Shown: positions 1-7,913, counted from the stretch's first letter. The stretch: DNA of 64,000 bases from Agrococcus jenensis (GCF_003752465.1 NZ_RKHJ01000001.1:1550001-1614000), one strand, 5' to 3'. A program made the numbers and translations. Notes: a model not told the origin generated them from the letters alone.

Positions 1-84
1 CGCGTCGGCCGCGACCCTCCGCTCGAGCGCGAGCTCGGCCGACTCGCCGTGCTCGGTGACCGTGCCTGTGCGTGCGATCGCCAT
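1..84 (-). CDS. N-terminus of an unidentified protein (truncated by window edge)
   Basis: An ATG at 84-82 is preceded by a GGAGGG-type ribosome binding site and opens a frame that stays open to the window edge. The 28 visible residues begin MAIARTGTVTEHGESAE and continue with a charged, Glu/Arg-rich stretch. That is too little to assign a family. It reads leftward like the neighbouring carbonic anhydrase homologue. Confidence 0.5.
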   Translation of the reverse strand, partial: MAIARTGTVTEHGESAELALERRVAADA

Positions 85-165
85 CTCGCTCCCTCCGCCG
101 CGGCCGAGCCTACGCATCCGTCCCGCCACAGCGCCAGGCCCGCCGGTGGGCACCGGCGGCGAGGG

Positions 166-705
166 TCAGTGCGTGTGGATGGCGTCGGCGTAGAGCCGGA
201 TGCGCGTGCTGTAGACGTCGGCGTTCCGCGCGATGCCGCGGCGCTCGTCCTCGGTCGTCTCGCGGCGCACCTTGCCCGGCACGCCCGCGACGAGCGAGTG
301 CTCGGGGATGACGGTGCCCTCGGTGACGAGCGCGCCGGCGGCGATGATCGAGCCGGTGCCGATCACCGCGCCGTTCATGACGGTCGCGTGCATCCCGATG
401 AGCACGTCATCCTCGACGGTGCAGCCGTGCACGACCGCGTTGTGGCCGATCGAGACGCGAGCGCCGATGCGCAGCGGCGAGCCGTGGTCGACGTGGAGCG
501 AGCAGGAGTCCTGCACGTTGCTGTCCTCGCCGATCGTGATCGGCTCCTCCTCGGCGCGCAGGCTCGCGCCCGGCCAGATGCCCACCCGCTCGCCGAGCGA
601 GACCGCGCCCGCGATGACGGCGCCAGGCATGACGAGCGCCGACTTCGGCAGGTGCGGGGTGCGGCCAGGCAGCGGGATGATCGTGGCGCGCTCGTGGACG
701 GTCAT
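166..705 (-). CDS. Gamma-class carbonic anhydrase family protein (left-handed beta-helix)
   Basis: The 179-residue protein consists of repeated hexapeptides (for example IGEDSNV, IGHNAVVHG, IGTGSIIAAGALV), the left-handed parallel beta-helix of the gamma-carbonic anhydrase/YrdA/PaaY family. H71, H88 and H93 sit where the family places its zinc ligands, so reversible CO2 hydration is possible, but many homologues have no proven activity. It is probably a cytoplasmic trimer. The ATG at 705 is chosen because a TACCCT hexamer ends 6 nt upstream, the leaderless pattern seen throughout this window; a longer frame upstream overlaps the divergent gene at 739. The family call is firm; the enzymatic activity is an inference. 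Confidence 0.88.
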   Translation of the reverse strand: MTVHERATIIPLPGRTPHLPKSALVMPGAVIAGAVSLGERVGIWPGASLRAEEEPITIGEDSNVQDSCSLHVDHGSPLRIGARVSIGHNAVVHGCTVEDDVLIGMHATVMNGAVIGTGSIIAAGALVTEGTVIPEHSLVAGVPGKVRRETTEDERRGIARNADVYSTRIRLYADAIHTH

Positions 706-738
706 GGCGCCAGGGTAGCCCCGGCGTATCCTCACGGC

Positions 739-1101
739 ATGAGGATCGAGGCGCTGGAGCCGCACCAGGTGTTCGTCTTCGGATCGAACGCGTCCGGGCA
801 CCACGGGGCGGGAGCCGCGCGCATGGCGCTCGAGCGCTTCGGCGCCGTGTGGGGCGAGGGGCACGGGCTGCACGGCCAGTCCTACGCGATCGACACGATG
901 AGCGGCCTGCCGACGATCGAGCGCGAGGTGCAGGCGTTCCTCGCCTTCGCCGCCGAGCATCCCGAGCTCGAGCTGCTCGTGACGGAGATCGGCTGCGGCA
1001 TCGCCGGCTACACGCCCGAGCAGATCGCGCCGCTCTTCCTCGGCGGTCCCGGGAACGTGGTGCTGCCGGAGCGGTTCCGGGCGGTGCTCGAGCGCGACTG
1101 A
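739..1101 (+). CDS. Macro-domain-like protein (A1S_2505-type)
   Basis: A 120-residue protein starting MRIEALEPHQVFVFGSN, with a Gly/His/Ala-rich segment (SGHHGAGAARMAL) and a later TEIGCGIAGYTPEQI block. The order 'VFGSN - HGAGAA - GxGxGLxGxSYAI - IGCGIAGY' matches small macro-like proteins found in phages and bacteria, whose relatives bind ADP-ribose-type ligands. The substrate here is unknown. The gene is divergent from the carbonic anhydrase homologue. A TATCCT hexamer ends 6 nt before the ATG, suggesting leaderless transcription. The resemblance is to sequence blocks I recall, not to a computed match. Confidence 0.6.
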   Translation: MRIEALEPHQVFVFGSNASGHHGAGAARMALERFGAVWGEGHGLHGQSYAIDTMSGLPTIEREVQAFLAFAAEHPELELLVTEIGCGIAGYTPEQIAPLFLGGPGNVVLPERFRAVLERD

Positions 1102-1119
1102 CCGCACCGCGGGGACGCC

Positions 1120-1172
1120 GTACCCCATCGCTTCTTCGAAGAACTGATGCGCTTCTCGGAGAAGTGGGGTAC
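1120..1172. promoter_or_regulatory. Nested operator palindromes ahead of sugar permease genes
   Basis: An 8-bp inverted repeat, GTACCCCA (1120-1127) and TGGGGTAC (1165-1172), encloses a perfect 12-bp palindrome TTCTTCGAAGAA (1132-1143) and an odd-length palindrome CTTCTCGGAGAAG (1152-1164). The two inner centres are about 20 bp apart, two helical turns. Related pieces (GTACCCC, AGAAGCGCTTCT) occur before the binding-protein gene at 4713-4736. The layout fits two dimers of a LacI-type sugar repressor; that identity is inferred, and no regulator gene lies nearby. Confidence 0.6.
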
Positions 1173-1219
1173 TACATGGAGTGCGGTTCCCACCCGGCCG
1201 CCTGACCCCAGGAGGCACC

Positions 1220-2218
1220 GTGTCGACGACGACCGCAGCTCCAGACGCCACACGGCCCGGCGATCCGCCGGGCGATCGCCGCACGCGGCGCAAGCGCGCA
1301 CCGAGGACGCCCCTGACGAAGAGCCAGCGGCGCGAGGCGCTCACGGGCTACCTCTTCATCTCTCCGTGGATCGTCGGCTTCCTCGTCTTCACGCTCGGCG
1401 CGATGGTCTACAGCCTCGTGATCTCGTTCAGCCGCTACCAGCTGGCGACCGACACCGCCCGCCCCGTCGGGCTCGCGAACTACGAGGCGCTCTTCGAGGA
1501 CCCGAAGATCGGCATCGCGCTCGCGAACACGCTGTACTACGCGGTGCTCGCGGTGCCGCTCGAGATCGTCCTGGCGCTCGGGCTCGCGCTGCTGCTCAAC
1601 AGCGCGCGCCGCGGTGCGGGCATCTTCCGCACCATCTTCTACCTGCCCAAGATGACGCCCGCAGTGGCCACGGCATCCGTCTTCCTGCTGCTGCTGAACG
1701 GCAGCCAGGGCGCCATCAACCGCGGGCTCGCAGCGATCGGCATCCAGGGCCCGCAGTGGCTGCTCGACCCGGCGTGGGTCAAGCCGTCGATCGTGCTCAT
1801 GACGCTGTGGGGCGTCGCCGGCACGATGGTGATCTTCCTCGCGGCGCTGCAGAACGTGCCGAAGGACCTCTACGAGGCCGCATCGCTCGACGGTGCGGGC
1901 GCCGGCCGGCGCTTCTGGAACGTCACCGTGCCGATGATCTCGCCGGCGATCTTCTTCAACGTGCTGGTGCTCACGATCGCGGCGTTCCAGATCTTCGACC
2001 AGGCCTTCCTGCTCTTCCACCGGCAGACGGGAGCCGGGACGTCGGATGCATCGCTGTTCTACGCGATCTACCTGTTCGACCAGGCGTTCCGGCAGTTCAA
2101 CTTCGGCTTCGCCGCCGCGATGGCGTGGCTCCTGTTCGTCATCATCCTGGTCATCTCACTCATCCAGATGCGGGTGGGCAACCGGTTCGTCTACTACGAG
2201 AGCGAGGACGCGCGATGA
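1220..2218 (+). CDS. Sugar ABC transporter permease (MalF-type, CUT1)
   Basis: A 332-residue integral membrane subunit of a carbohydrate importer. The cytoplasmic N-terminus is Arg/Pro-rich, followed by six predicted membrane helices and the EAA loop (YEAASLDGAGAGRRFWNVTVP) that contacts the ATPase. The GTG at 1220 is chosen because AGGAGG lies just upstream; an in-frame GTG at 1181 would place the start inside the operator region. The gene overlaps the second permease by 4 nt (ATGA), so the two are translationally coupled. No ATPase is encoded here; the MsiK-type subunit at 41649-42722 is the obvious candidate. The substrate cannot be told from the sequence. Confidence 0.92.
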   Translation: MSTTTAAPDATRPGDPPGDRRTRRKRAPRTPLTKSQRREALTGYLFISPWIVGFLVFTLGAMVYSLVISFSRYQLATDTARPVGLANYEALFEDPKIGIALANTLYYAVLAVPLEIVLALGLALLLNSARRGAGIFRTIFYLPKMTPAVATASVFLLLLNGSQGAINRGLAAIGIQGPQWLLDPAWVKPSIVLMTLWGVAGTMVIFLAALQNVPKDLYEAASLDGAGAGRRFWNVTVPMISPAIFFNVLVLTIAAFQIFDQAFLLFHRQTGAGTSDASLFYAIYLFDQAFRQFNFGFAAAMAWLLFVIILVISLIQMRVGNRFVYYESEDAR

Positions 2219-3210
2219 GCTCGCCCATCCAGCCCGGCCGCGTCCAGGAGGCGTACGTCCTCACGCCCGAGCAGGCGGAGGAGGTCGAGCGCACCGACGG
2301 TGCGACGCCGCCGCCCGCCGGGGAGTCGCGCCCGCGGCGACGCCGCGAGCGCGGCCCGGCGCTCAGCCCGCTCGGTCGTGTCCTCGAGGTGGTGCGCTGG
2401 GTGCTGCTGCTCGTCTGCAGCGCCCTCTTCCTGTACCCGTTCGCGTGGCTGCTCGCCGCGAGCTTCAAGCCGCGCGGCGAGGTGTTCGACAACCGGCTCA
2501 TCCCGCAGACGTGGGTGCCCGAGAACTACGTGCAGATCTTCCAGGAGCTGCCGCTGCTCAGCTGGCTCGGCAACAGCCTGCTGGTCGCGATCCTCGCGGC
2601 CGGGCTCGTGACGGTGTCGAGCTCGCTCGTCGCCTTCGGCTTCGCCTACTACCGCTTCCCGGGCCGCAAGGTGCTGTTCGGCGTGGTGCTCGCGACCATG
2701 ATGCTGCCGGGCGCGGTGACGCTCGTGCCGTCGTTCCTCATCTGGAACCAGCTGGGACTCGTGGGCACGAACGTGCCGCTCTGGGGCGCGAACCTGTTCG
2801 GCTCCGCGTTCTACATCTTCCTGCAGCGGCAGTTCTTCCTCGGGCTGCCCAAGGAGCTGTTCGAGGCGGCGAGGATCGACGGGCTGAACGCGTGGGGCCA
2901 GTTCTGGCGCATCGCCTTCCCGCTGTCGGTGCCGTCGTTCGTGATCGTCTTCCTCTTCGAGTTCCAGGCGAGCTGGAACAACCTGCAGGGCGCGCTCATC
3001 TACCTCAACGTCGGCTCGGCGGAGGGGTACACCGTGCCGCTCGGCATCGCGAGCGCGATGACGAAGTACGACCCGTCCACCGGTGGCCACGGCGACTACC
3101 AGTACGTCATGGTCGCGGCGCTCATCGTCACGCTGCCGATGCTCATCCTCTTCGCCTTCGGGCAGCGCTCGTTCATCGAGGGCCTCGCGACCTCCGGCCG
3201 GAAGGGGTAG
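2215..3210 (+). CDS. Sugar ABC transporter permease (MalG-type, CUT1)
   Basis: The second membrane subunit, 331 residues. A long charged N-terminus (about 55 residues, including RPRRRRERG) precedes six membrane helices. The first helix runs into FLYPFAWLLAASFKP, a MalG hallmark, and the EAA loop reads FEAARIDGLNAWGQFWRIAFP. The start ATG overlaps the stop of the first permease. A strong hairpin follows, between this gene and the convergent binding-protein gene. It should pair with the first permease and a shared ATPase to import a sugar. Confidence 0.92.
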   Translation: MSSPIQPGRVQEAYVLTPEQAEEVERTDGATPPPAGESRPRRRRERGPALSPLGRVLEVVRWVLLLVCSALFLYPFAWLLAASFKPRGEVFDNRLIPQTWVPENYVQIFQELPLLSWLGNSLLVAILAAGLVTVSSSLVAFGFAYYRFPGRKVLFGVVLATMMLPGAVTLVPSFLIWNQLGLVGTNVPLWGANLFGSAFYIFLQRQFFLGLPKELFEAARIDGLNAWGQFWRIAFPLSVPSFVIVFLFEFQASWNNLQGALIYLNVGSAEGYTVPLGIASAMTKYDPSTGGHGDYQYVMVAALIVTLPMLILFAFGQRSFIEGLATSGRKG

Positions 3211-3233
3211 GCGGCTCGACCGGCACCACGCAG

Positions 3234-3268
3234 TGAGGGCGGGAGCGGCATCGCCGCTCCCGCCCTCA
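3234..3268. terminator. Bidirectional hairpin terminator between convergent permease and binding-protein genes
   Basis: A 16-bp perfect stem, TGAGGGCGGGAGCGGC (3234-3249) pairing with 3253-3268, encloses only ATC, so the apical pairs probably open. There is no T-run, as is usual in such GC-rich genomes. Confidence 0.75.
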
Positions 3269-3284
3269 TCGCTCTGCCGGTCGG

Positions 3285-4643
3285 CTACTCGGTGGACACC
3301 TGGTCGTAGGCGCGCTGCGCGGCCTCCTGGGCCGCGGCGAGCGCGTCCTCCGCGGAGCTGTCGCCGAGCAGGATCGACTGCATCGCGTTCTGCAGCTCCG
3401 TCTGGATCTGCTGGCCGGCGGGGGAGCCACCGAGCGACGTGCCCTCCGCGGCCACGTCGTAGTACGAGTCGATCGCGCCCTGGAAGCCGGGGAAGCCCTC
3501 GGCCGACGCGAAGTTCTCGCGGATCGCCGTGTCGCTCTCGGGCGAGCCGGTGAAGAGTCCGGCGTTGATGCCGAGCCGCTCGGGCTCCGCCTCGGTCGTC
3601 GTCGCGCGCGCCTCGGCCGCGGCCTGCCACGCCTCCGGCGAGGTCAGCTGGAGCGCCCACGCGCACGCGGCCGACGGGTTGGCGGCGCCTGCCGGGATGA
3701 CGAACGACGAGCCTCCAGCAGCGGTGAAGTCCTCGCCCTCCTGGTCGCGCAGCGGCACCGCGCCGATCTCGACCTGCTCCGCGTAGGGGGTCAGCACGTT
3801 GACGTACCACTGGTCGAACACGGCCGCGCCGACCTGATCGGTCACGTACGGGTTCTCGTCGCCGAAGAGGTCGAACGAGTCGACGAGGCTCGAGACCTCG
3901 GCGAAGCCGCCCTGCGCGTCGTACAGCTGCTGCAGGAACTCCGCGGCCTCCACGTTCTCGGCGCGGTCGAGGGTCGGAGCGCCCGACTCGTCGACGATGC
4001 CGCCGCCGAACGACAGCATCCACATCGCCGCCTTCGAGACGCCCTGCGGGTCGAAGCCGACGCGCGAGATCGAGCCGCCCTCGGTCGCCGACATGGCCTC
4101 GGCGGCGTCGATGAGGCTGACCGGGTCGCTCGGGTCGAGGTCCGAGGCTTCGACGCCCGCCTCCTCCATGACGCGGGCGTTCGTCAGGATGAGCGGCGGC
4201 TGGTAGAACTGCGGCACCGCCCAGACCTGGTCCTCCCACGTCACGTCCTGCACCACCTGCGGGTACCAGCGCTGCTGCGGGTCGACGTCGTTCGCCGCGA
4301 AGCACGCGTCGAGCGGCATGAGCAGCCCCTGCGCCGCGTAGGTCGCCACGAACTGGCGGTCGATCTGCACCACGTCGGGCATCGAGCCCGACGCCGCGAG
4401 CGTCGTGAACTTCTGCGCGTCGAAGGCGGTCTGGTCGAGCGTGATCTCGACGCCCTCGAGCTGCGCAGCGGCGTGGTCGAGGCGGGCCTGGCCCACGTCG
4501 TCGGTGTTCTCGAAGCCCCAGCCGCTCAGCGCGCCAGTCGGGTCCGCTTCGAAGTCGGCTTCGGCGTTGCCTGCAGCGCCTCCGCATCCGGTCAGCAGCA
4601 GCGCTGCTGCGATGGCGCCTGCTGCGCCAGCACGTGCTCTCAC
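3285..4643 (-). CDS. Sugar ABC transporter substrate-binding lipoprotein
   Basis: A 452-residue secreted lipoprotein. A basic N-terminus (VRARAG) and a hydrophobic stretch lead to the lipobox LLTGC, followed by an extracytoplasmic solute-binding protein family 1 fold with the typical block 'VVQIDRQFVATYAAQGLLMPLD'. The GTG at 4643 has GAGGAG 6 nt upstream and is preferred over the ATG at 4670, which would put charged residues before the signal peptide. It would capture the sugar outside the membrane and deliver it to the two permeases. Oddly, it faces the permeases instead of heading their operon. Confidence 0.92.
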   Translation of the reverse strand: MRARAGAAGAIAAALLLTGCGGAAGNAEADFEADPTGALSGWGFENTDDVGQARLDHAAAQLEGVEITLDQTAFDAQKFTTLAASGSMPDVVQIDRQFVATYAAQGLLMPLDACFAANDVDPQQRWYPQVVQDVTWEDQVWAVPQFYQPPLILTNARVMEEAGVEASDLDPSDPVSLIDAAEAMSATEGGSISRVGFDPQGVSKAAMWMLSFGGGIVDESGAPTLDRAENVEAAEFLQQLYDAQGGFAEVSSLVDSFDLFGDENPYVTDQVGAAVFDQWYVNVLTPYAEQVEIGAVPLRDQEGEDFTAAGGSSFVIPAGAANPSAACAWALQLTSPEAWQAAAEARATTTEAEPERLGINAGLFTGSPESDTAIRENFASAEGFPGFQGAIDSYYDVAAEGTSLGGSPAGQQIQTELQNAMQSILLGDSSAEDALAAAQEAAQRAYDQVSTE

Positions 4644-4712
4644 GTCGGTCTCCTCATGTCGGATGGCCACACGCAGCCTGCGTCGGCCTTGGGCTGACCG
4701 TACATCGAACCT

Positions 4713-4736
4713 GTACCCCGACCTAGAAGCGCTTCT
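4713..4736. promoter_or_regulatory. Operator-like palindrome upstream of binding-protein gene
   Basis: The perfect palindrome AGAAGCGCTTCT (4725-4736) has GTACCCC (4713-4719) beside it. Both elements have counterparts in the permease promoter (GCGCTTCTC and GTACCCC at 1120-1172). This suggests one repressor controls both transcription units. Confidence 0.6.
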
Positions 4737-4795
4737 CCAGGTTCGCCGGAACCGATCGGCGGCGCTCTAGGTTTAGAGGCGGGCCGACGGGCCCG

Positions 4796-4869
4796 GCCCC
4801 CGTAGCCCAACCGGCAGAGGCAGCGGACTTAAACTCCGCCCAGTCTGGGTTCGAACCCCAGCGGGGGCA
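4796..4869 (+). tRNA. tRNA with UAA anticodon and short variable loop (nominally tRNA-Leu)
   Basis: A complete cloverleaf is visible. The acceptor is GCCCCCG with CGGGGGC, followed by discriminator A4869. There is a D-arm, an anticodon stem GCGGA/TCCGC with loop CTTAAAC (anticodon TAA at 4830-4832), a 5-nt variable loop CCAGT, and a T-arm CTGGG-TTCGAAC-CCCAG. No CCA is encoded (ACCG follows). Bacterial tRNA-Leu normally has a long variable arm; this one is type I, so its charging identity is uncertain even though the anticodon reads UUA. Confidence 0.85.
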
Positions 4870-5007
4870 CCGCTCGTCGAGCGACGGAGCCGGCCCCGCA
4901 CCGAGCGCAGCACGCTCGAGATCGCGGCTTCCGCGACGCCGTGGCGGGGAGGAGACTCGTGGCGCCCGGGGACGACGGAGTCCCCGGAGGACGACGAGGA
5001 GAGCACC

Positions 5008-5430
5008 ATGTCCACCGCCATTCCCGTCCGCCGCGCCACCGCGACCGTCGCACTCGCTGTCGCGATGACCCTGGTGGGGGCGACCGCGGCGTCGGCCCAT
5101 CACTGCTACCGAGAGCAGTGGGCAGACGCGGCGTACCAGCACCACCTGCAGGGCGGCACCGCCTGGGTCCCGCTCAGCGACCTCGGTGCCATGTTCGTCA
5201 TCCCGCCGGACCTGCAGGAGCAGTGCGGCTACGTCGCCGACGAGGTCGTCGCCGACTTCATGGAGGACTACGGCCTGGAGCAGGAGCCGCTGATCCACTC
5301 GCGCGCGATGGTCGGTCGCGGCGCCGGCTACCAGGGCAAGGACGTGCCCTTCAGCTACCTCGACGAGGAGCAGTTCGAGGCGCTGACGGTCGCGCTGCTC
5401 GCGGGGGTCGCGGTCTGCGCCGGGGGATAG
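5008..5430 (+). CDS. Small secreted protein of unknown function
   Basis: A 140-residue protein with a clear Sec signal peptide: basic MSTAIPVRRATAT, a hydrophobic core, and an ASA cleavage site near residue 30. The mature part starts with HHCYREQW and carries three cysteines that could form disulfides; there is no further membrane segment. GAGGAG precedes the ATG. I do not recognise a family. It stands alone between the UAA tRNA and the aldose epimerase. Confidence 0.75.
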   Translation: MSTAIPVRRATATVALAVAMTLVGATAASAHHCYREQWADAAYQHHLQGGTAWVPLSDLGAMFVIPPDLQEQCGYVADEVVADFMEDYGLEQEPLIHSRAMVGRGAGYQGKDVPFSYLDEEQFEALTVALLAGVAVCAGG

Positions 5431-5475
5431 TGCGGCGGGGGCGGCGCCCGCGCGCTCGCTCGCTAGGCTCGCGGC

Positions 5476-6408
5476 ATGCGGCCGCCCACAGGACAGCAGT
5501 TCACGATCTCGCGCACCGTCGACGGCTCGGAGCTGCGCGCCACGATCACCGAGGTCGCGGCGACGCTGCGCGAGCTCACGATCGACGGGGTGGACCTCGT
5601 CGAGCCGTTCCCCGAGCACGCCCGGCCCGCGAAGGGCCAGGGCATCGTGCTCGCGCCGTGGGGCGGCCGCGTCGCGGGCGGCGACTGGCAGCTCGACGGC
5701 GCCACGCAGCGGCTGCCGATCACCGAGCGCGACAAGGGCAACGCGAGCCACGGGCTGCTGCGCTTCGCACCGTACCGGGTGCTGGAGCACTCGGCGTCGC
5801 GCCTCGTGCTGCAGGCCACGATCCACCCGCAGGGTGGTTGGCCCTTCCTGGTCGACACGGCGGTCACCTACGAGCTCACCGACGACGGGCTGCTCGTCAC
5901 GCAGGAGGCGACCAACGTCGGCACCGAGCGCGCGCCGTGGGCGTGCGGCGCGCATCCCTACCTCGCGGTCGGCGACACCGCGCCCGAGCGCCTGACGCTC
6001 ACCGTGCCGGCCGCACGCGTCTTCAACGCGGTCGACCTCATCCCGACCGAGGAGACGCTCGTCGACGCGATGGATGCGTCGGCGCCCGACCTGCGCGCGG
6101 GCCGCAGCCTCACCGAGCTCGACGTCGACCACAACTACGCGGGGCTGGAGTTCGTGGGCGGTGTGGCGACGTCGTCGCTCCTCGACGGGACCGGCCGCGG
6201 GGCGGAGCTGTGGCAGGACGCCGCCTTCCCGTACGTCGTCGTCTTCACGCCGCGCGACTTCCCCGCCGCGAGCGGGCCGAAGCAGGCTGCGGCGGTCGAG
6301 CCGATGAGCGCGCCCGCGAACGCGCTCAACTCCGGCCAGGGTCTCGTGTGGCTCGAGCCGGGGGAGTCGTGGCGCGGCCACTGGGGCATCTCGCCGGTCG
6401 GCTTCTGA
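5476..6408 (+). CDS. Aldose 1-epimerase (mutarotase) family protein
   Basis: A 310-residue protein of the galactose mutarotase fold, interconverting alpha and beta anomers of a free hexose. Family blocks visible are the substrate-binding NASHGLLRF, the catalytic-histidine block CGAHPYL and the C-terminal AAVEPMSAPANAL with a following Glu (WLEPGES). A TAGGCT hexamer ends 6 nt before the ATG, so it is probably leaderless. It may act on sugar brought in by the nearby ABC transporter, but nothing in the sequence proves that link. Confidence 0.9.
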   Translation: MRPPTGQQFTISRTVDGSELRATITEVAATLRELTIDGVDLVEPFPEHARPAKGQGIVLAPWGGRVAGGDWQLDGATQRLPITERDKGNASHGLLRFAPYRVLEHSASRLVLQATIHPQGGWPFLVDTAVTYELTDDGLLVTQEATNVGTERAPWACGAHPYLAVGDTAPERLTLTVPAARVFNAVDLIPTEETLVDAMDASAPDLRAGRSLTELDVDHNYAGLEFVGGVATSSLLDGTGRGAELWQDAAFPYVVVFTPRDFPAASGPKQAAAVEPMSAPANALNSGQGLVWLEPGESWRGHWGISPVGF

Positions 6409-6415
6409 TCCGCCG

Positions 6416-6444
6416 TTGACGCGTCAGCGGCCATGACGTACTGT
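6416..6444 (+). promoter_or_regulatory. Sigma-70-type promoter for the rtcB leader
   Basis: TTGACG (6416-6421), a 17-bp spacer and TACTGT (6439-6444) match -35/-10 consensus well. Transcription should start near 6451, giving a leader of about 250 nt before rtcB. Confidence 0.7.
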
Positions 6445-6703
6445 CGCAAGGCTGTGCATCCCGCACGGCAGGCACGTCGAGAGGTGGCGATCGTGAGCGC
6501 GCAGCGCGAACGAGCAGAGGTCCGGGTCAATCCCGCTGACCTCCACCAGCCATGCTCTCCGGCCCCGGCCGCGTAGCCCTCCGGCTCCGCGCGTCCCGTG
6601 ACCGACAGGGTCCGGGACGCCCCTTCCACGGCGAGGGGGACTGCCCGCACCCTGTGGCAGCCCCCACCGCGCTCTCCAGCGCACCCACAGGAGGAAAGGC
6701 ACC
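6445..6703 (+). ncRNA. Structured leader or small RNA upstream of rtcB
   Basis: The leader holds several helices. (a) CTGTGC-ATCCC-GCAC near 6452-6466. (b) A hairpin 6491-6513, TCGT-GA-GCGC-GCA-GCGC-GA-ACGA, whose facing GA steps form a tandem G-A motif. (c) A hairpin 6517-6543, GAGGTC-CGGG-TCAAT-CCCG-CT-GACCTC, with a T-arm-like look. (d) GGTGG (6483-6487) can pair with CCACC (6543-6547) to enclose b and c in a branched fold. (e) A strong hairpin 6635-6665 (GGGGG-A-CTGCC, loop of 10, GGCAG-CCCCC) sits just before the AGGAGG site. It may be a regulatory leader or a tRNA-like/Y-RNA-like transcript, since such RNAs are known near bacterial rtcB genes; this assignment is inference. Confidence 0.55.
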
Positions 6704-7888
6704 ATGGAGACCCTCTCCAAGCGGCTGCTGTCGTGGGCGAGCATCCTCGAGGACTCCACCCTCGAGCAGGCTCGCACCGCGTCCGGCATGCCGTTCATCC
6801 ACCCGCACCTCGCGCTCATGCCCGACGCGCACCTCGGTCGCGGCGCGACCGTCGGCTCGGTCATCCCGACGCTCGGCGCGATCATGCCCGCCGCGGTCGG
6901 CGTCGACATCGGCTGCGGCATGATCGCCGTGCGCACCCAGCTGCGCCGCGACGACCTGCTCACCAGCGTCGACGGCGGTCGCGAGCTGTCCGAGCTGCGC
7001 GAGCAGATCGAGCGCAGCATCCCGCTGTCGGCGGGGCGCGACAACCGCACGGTGCGGCCGACGGCCGAGCCGCGCGTCGCCGAGCTCGAGCAGCTCGCGG
7101 AGCGCAGCGGCTTCGACCCCGAGAGCTACGCGAAGCACTGGCGGCTGCAGCTCGGGTCGCTGGGCAGCGGCAACCACTTCATCGAGGTCTCGGTCGACGA
7201 GACGGATGCGGTGTGGATGTTCCTGCACTCCGGCTCGCGCGGCGTGGGCAACAAGATCGCGCAGCGGCACATCGCGATCGCGCAGCGGCTGGCGAAGCAG
7301 TGGTGGATCGAGCTGCCCGACCCGGACCTCGCCTACCTCGTGGAGGGCACGCGCGAGTTCGACCGGTACATCGCCGAGCTGCGGTGGGCGCAGCGCTTCG
7401 CGCTGCTCAACCGCGAGGAGATGATGGACCGGGTCGCCGACCAGCTGGGCCGCTTCGTCGGCACCGGCATCGACGAGCTCGAGCGGATCAACTGCCACCA
7501 CAACTTCACGGAGTCGGAGACGCACTTCGGGAAGCGGGTGTGGGTGTCGCGCAAGGGCGCGATCCAGGCGGACGAGGGCCGTCCCGGGCTCATCCCCGGA
7601 TCGATGGGCACCGCGTCGTACGTCGTCGAGGGGCTCGGCAACCCGCTCGCGCTCAACTCCGCGCCGCACGGCGCGGGGCGGAGGCTGTCGCGGAATGCCG
7701 CCCGGCGCACGTTCTCGCGCGACGAGCTGCGGGAGGCGATGGTCGGCATCGAGTACCGCGACACCGACGCGTTCATCGACGAGATCCCGCAGGCGTACAA
7801 GCCGATCGACGAGGTCATGGCCGACGCCGGCGATCTAGTGCGGATCCGGCACACGCTGCGCCAGCTCGTGAACGTGAAGGGCGACTAG
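6704..7888 (+). CDS. rtcB: RNA-splicing/repair ligase RtcB
   Basis: A 394-residue RtcB, the GTP- and Mn2+-dependent ligase that joins 2',3'-cyclic-phosphate (or 3'-phosphate) RNA ends to 5'-OH ends. Metal-site motifs are present: MPDAHLGRG (D41, H43), GVDIGCGM (C71), GSGNHFIEV and HSGSRGVGN. HGAGRRLSR contains the likely guanylylated His, H322. AGGAGG lies 5' of the ATG. It is monocistronic, with a long folded leader and a 14-bp terminator stem. No RtcA, archease or Ro60 gene is next to it. A role in RNA repair or tRNA healing is inferred from the family. Confidence 0.95.
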   Translation: METLSKRLLSWASILEDSTLEQARTASGMPFIHPHLALMPDAHLGRGATVGSVIPTLGAIMPAAVGVDIGCGMIAVRTQLRRDDLLTSVDGGRELSELREQIERSIPLSAGRDNRTVRPTAEPRVAELEQLAERSGFDPESYAKHWRLQLGSLGSGNHFIEVSVDETDAVWMFLHSGSRGVGNKIAQRHIAIAQRLAKQWWIELPDPDLAYLVEGTREFDRYIAELRWAQRFALLNREEMMDRVADQLGRFVGTGIDELERINCHHNFTESETHFGKRVWVSRKGAIQADEGRPGLIPGSMGTASYVVEGLGNPLALNSAPHGAGRRLSRNAARRTFSRDELREAMVGIEYRDTDAFIDEIPQAYKPIDEVMADAGDLVRIRHTLRQLVNVKGD

Positions 7889-7913
7889 CGCCGAGCCGGT
7901 GACTGCCCCGTCG

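Noticed and set aside
2194..4587. Very long minus-strand open frame across the permease and binding-protein genes
   Set aside because: Arg/His/Asp-rich shadow translation caused by GC-rich codons; the plus-strand permeases and the minus-strand lipoprotein in another frame have all family motifs.
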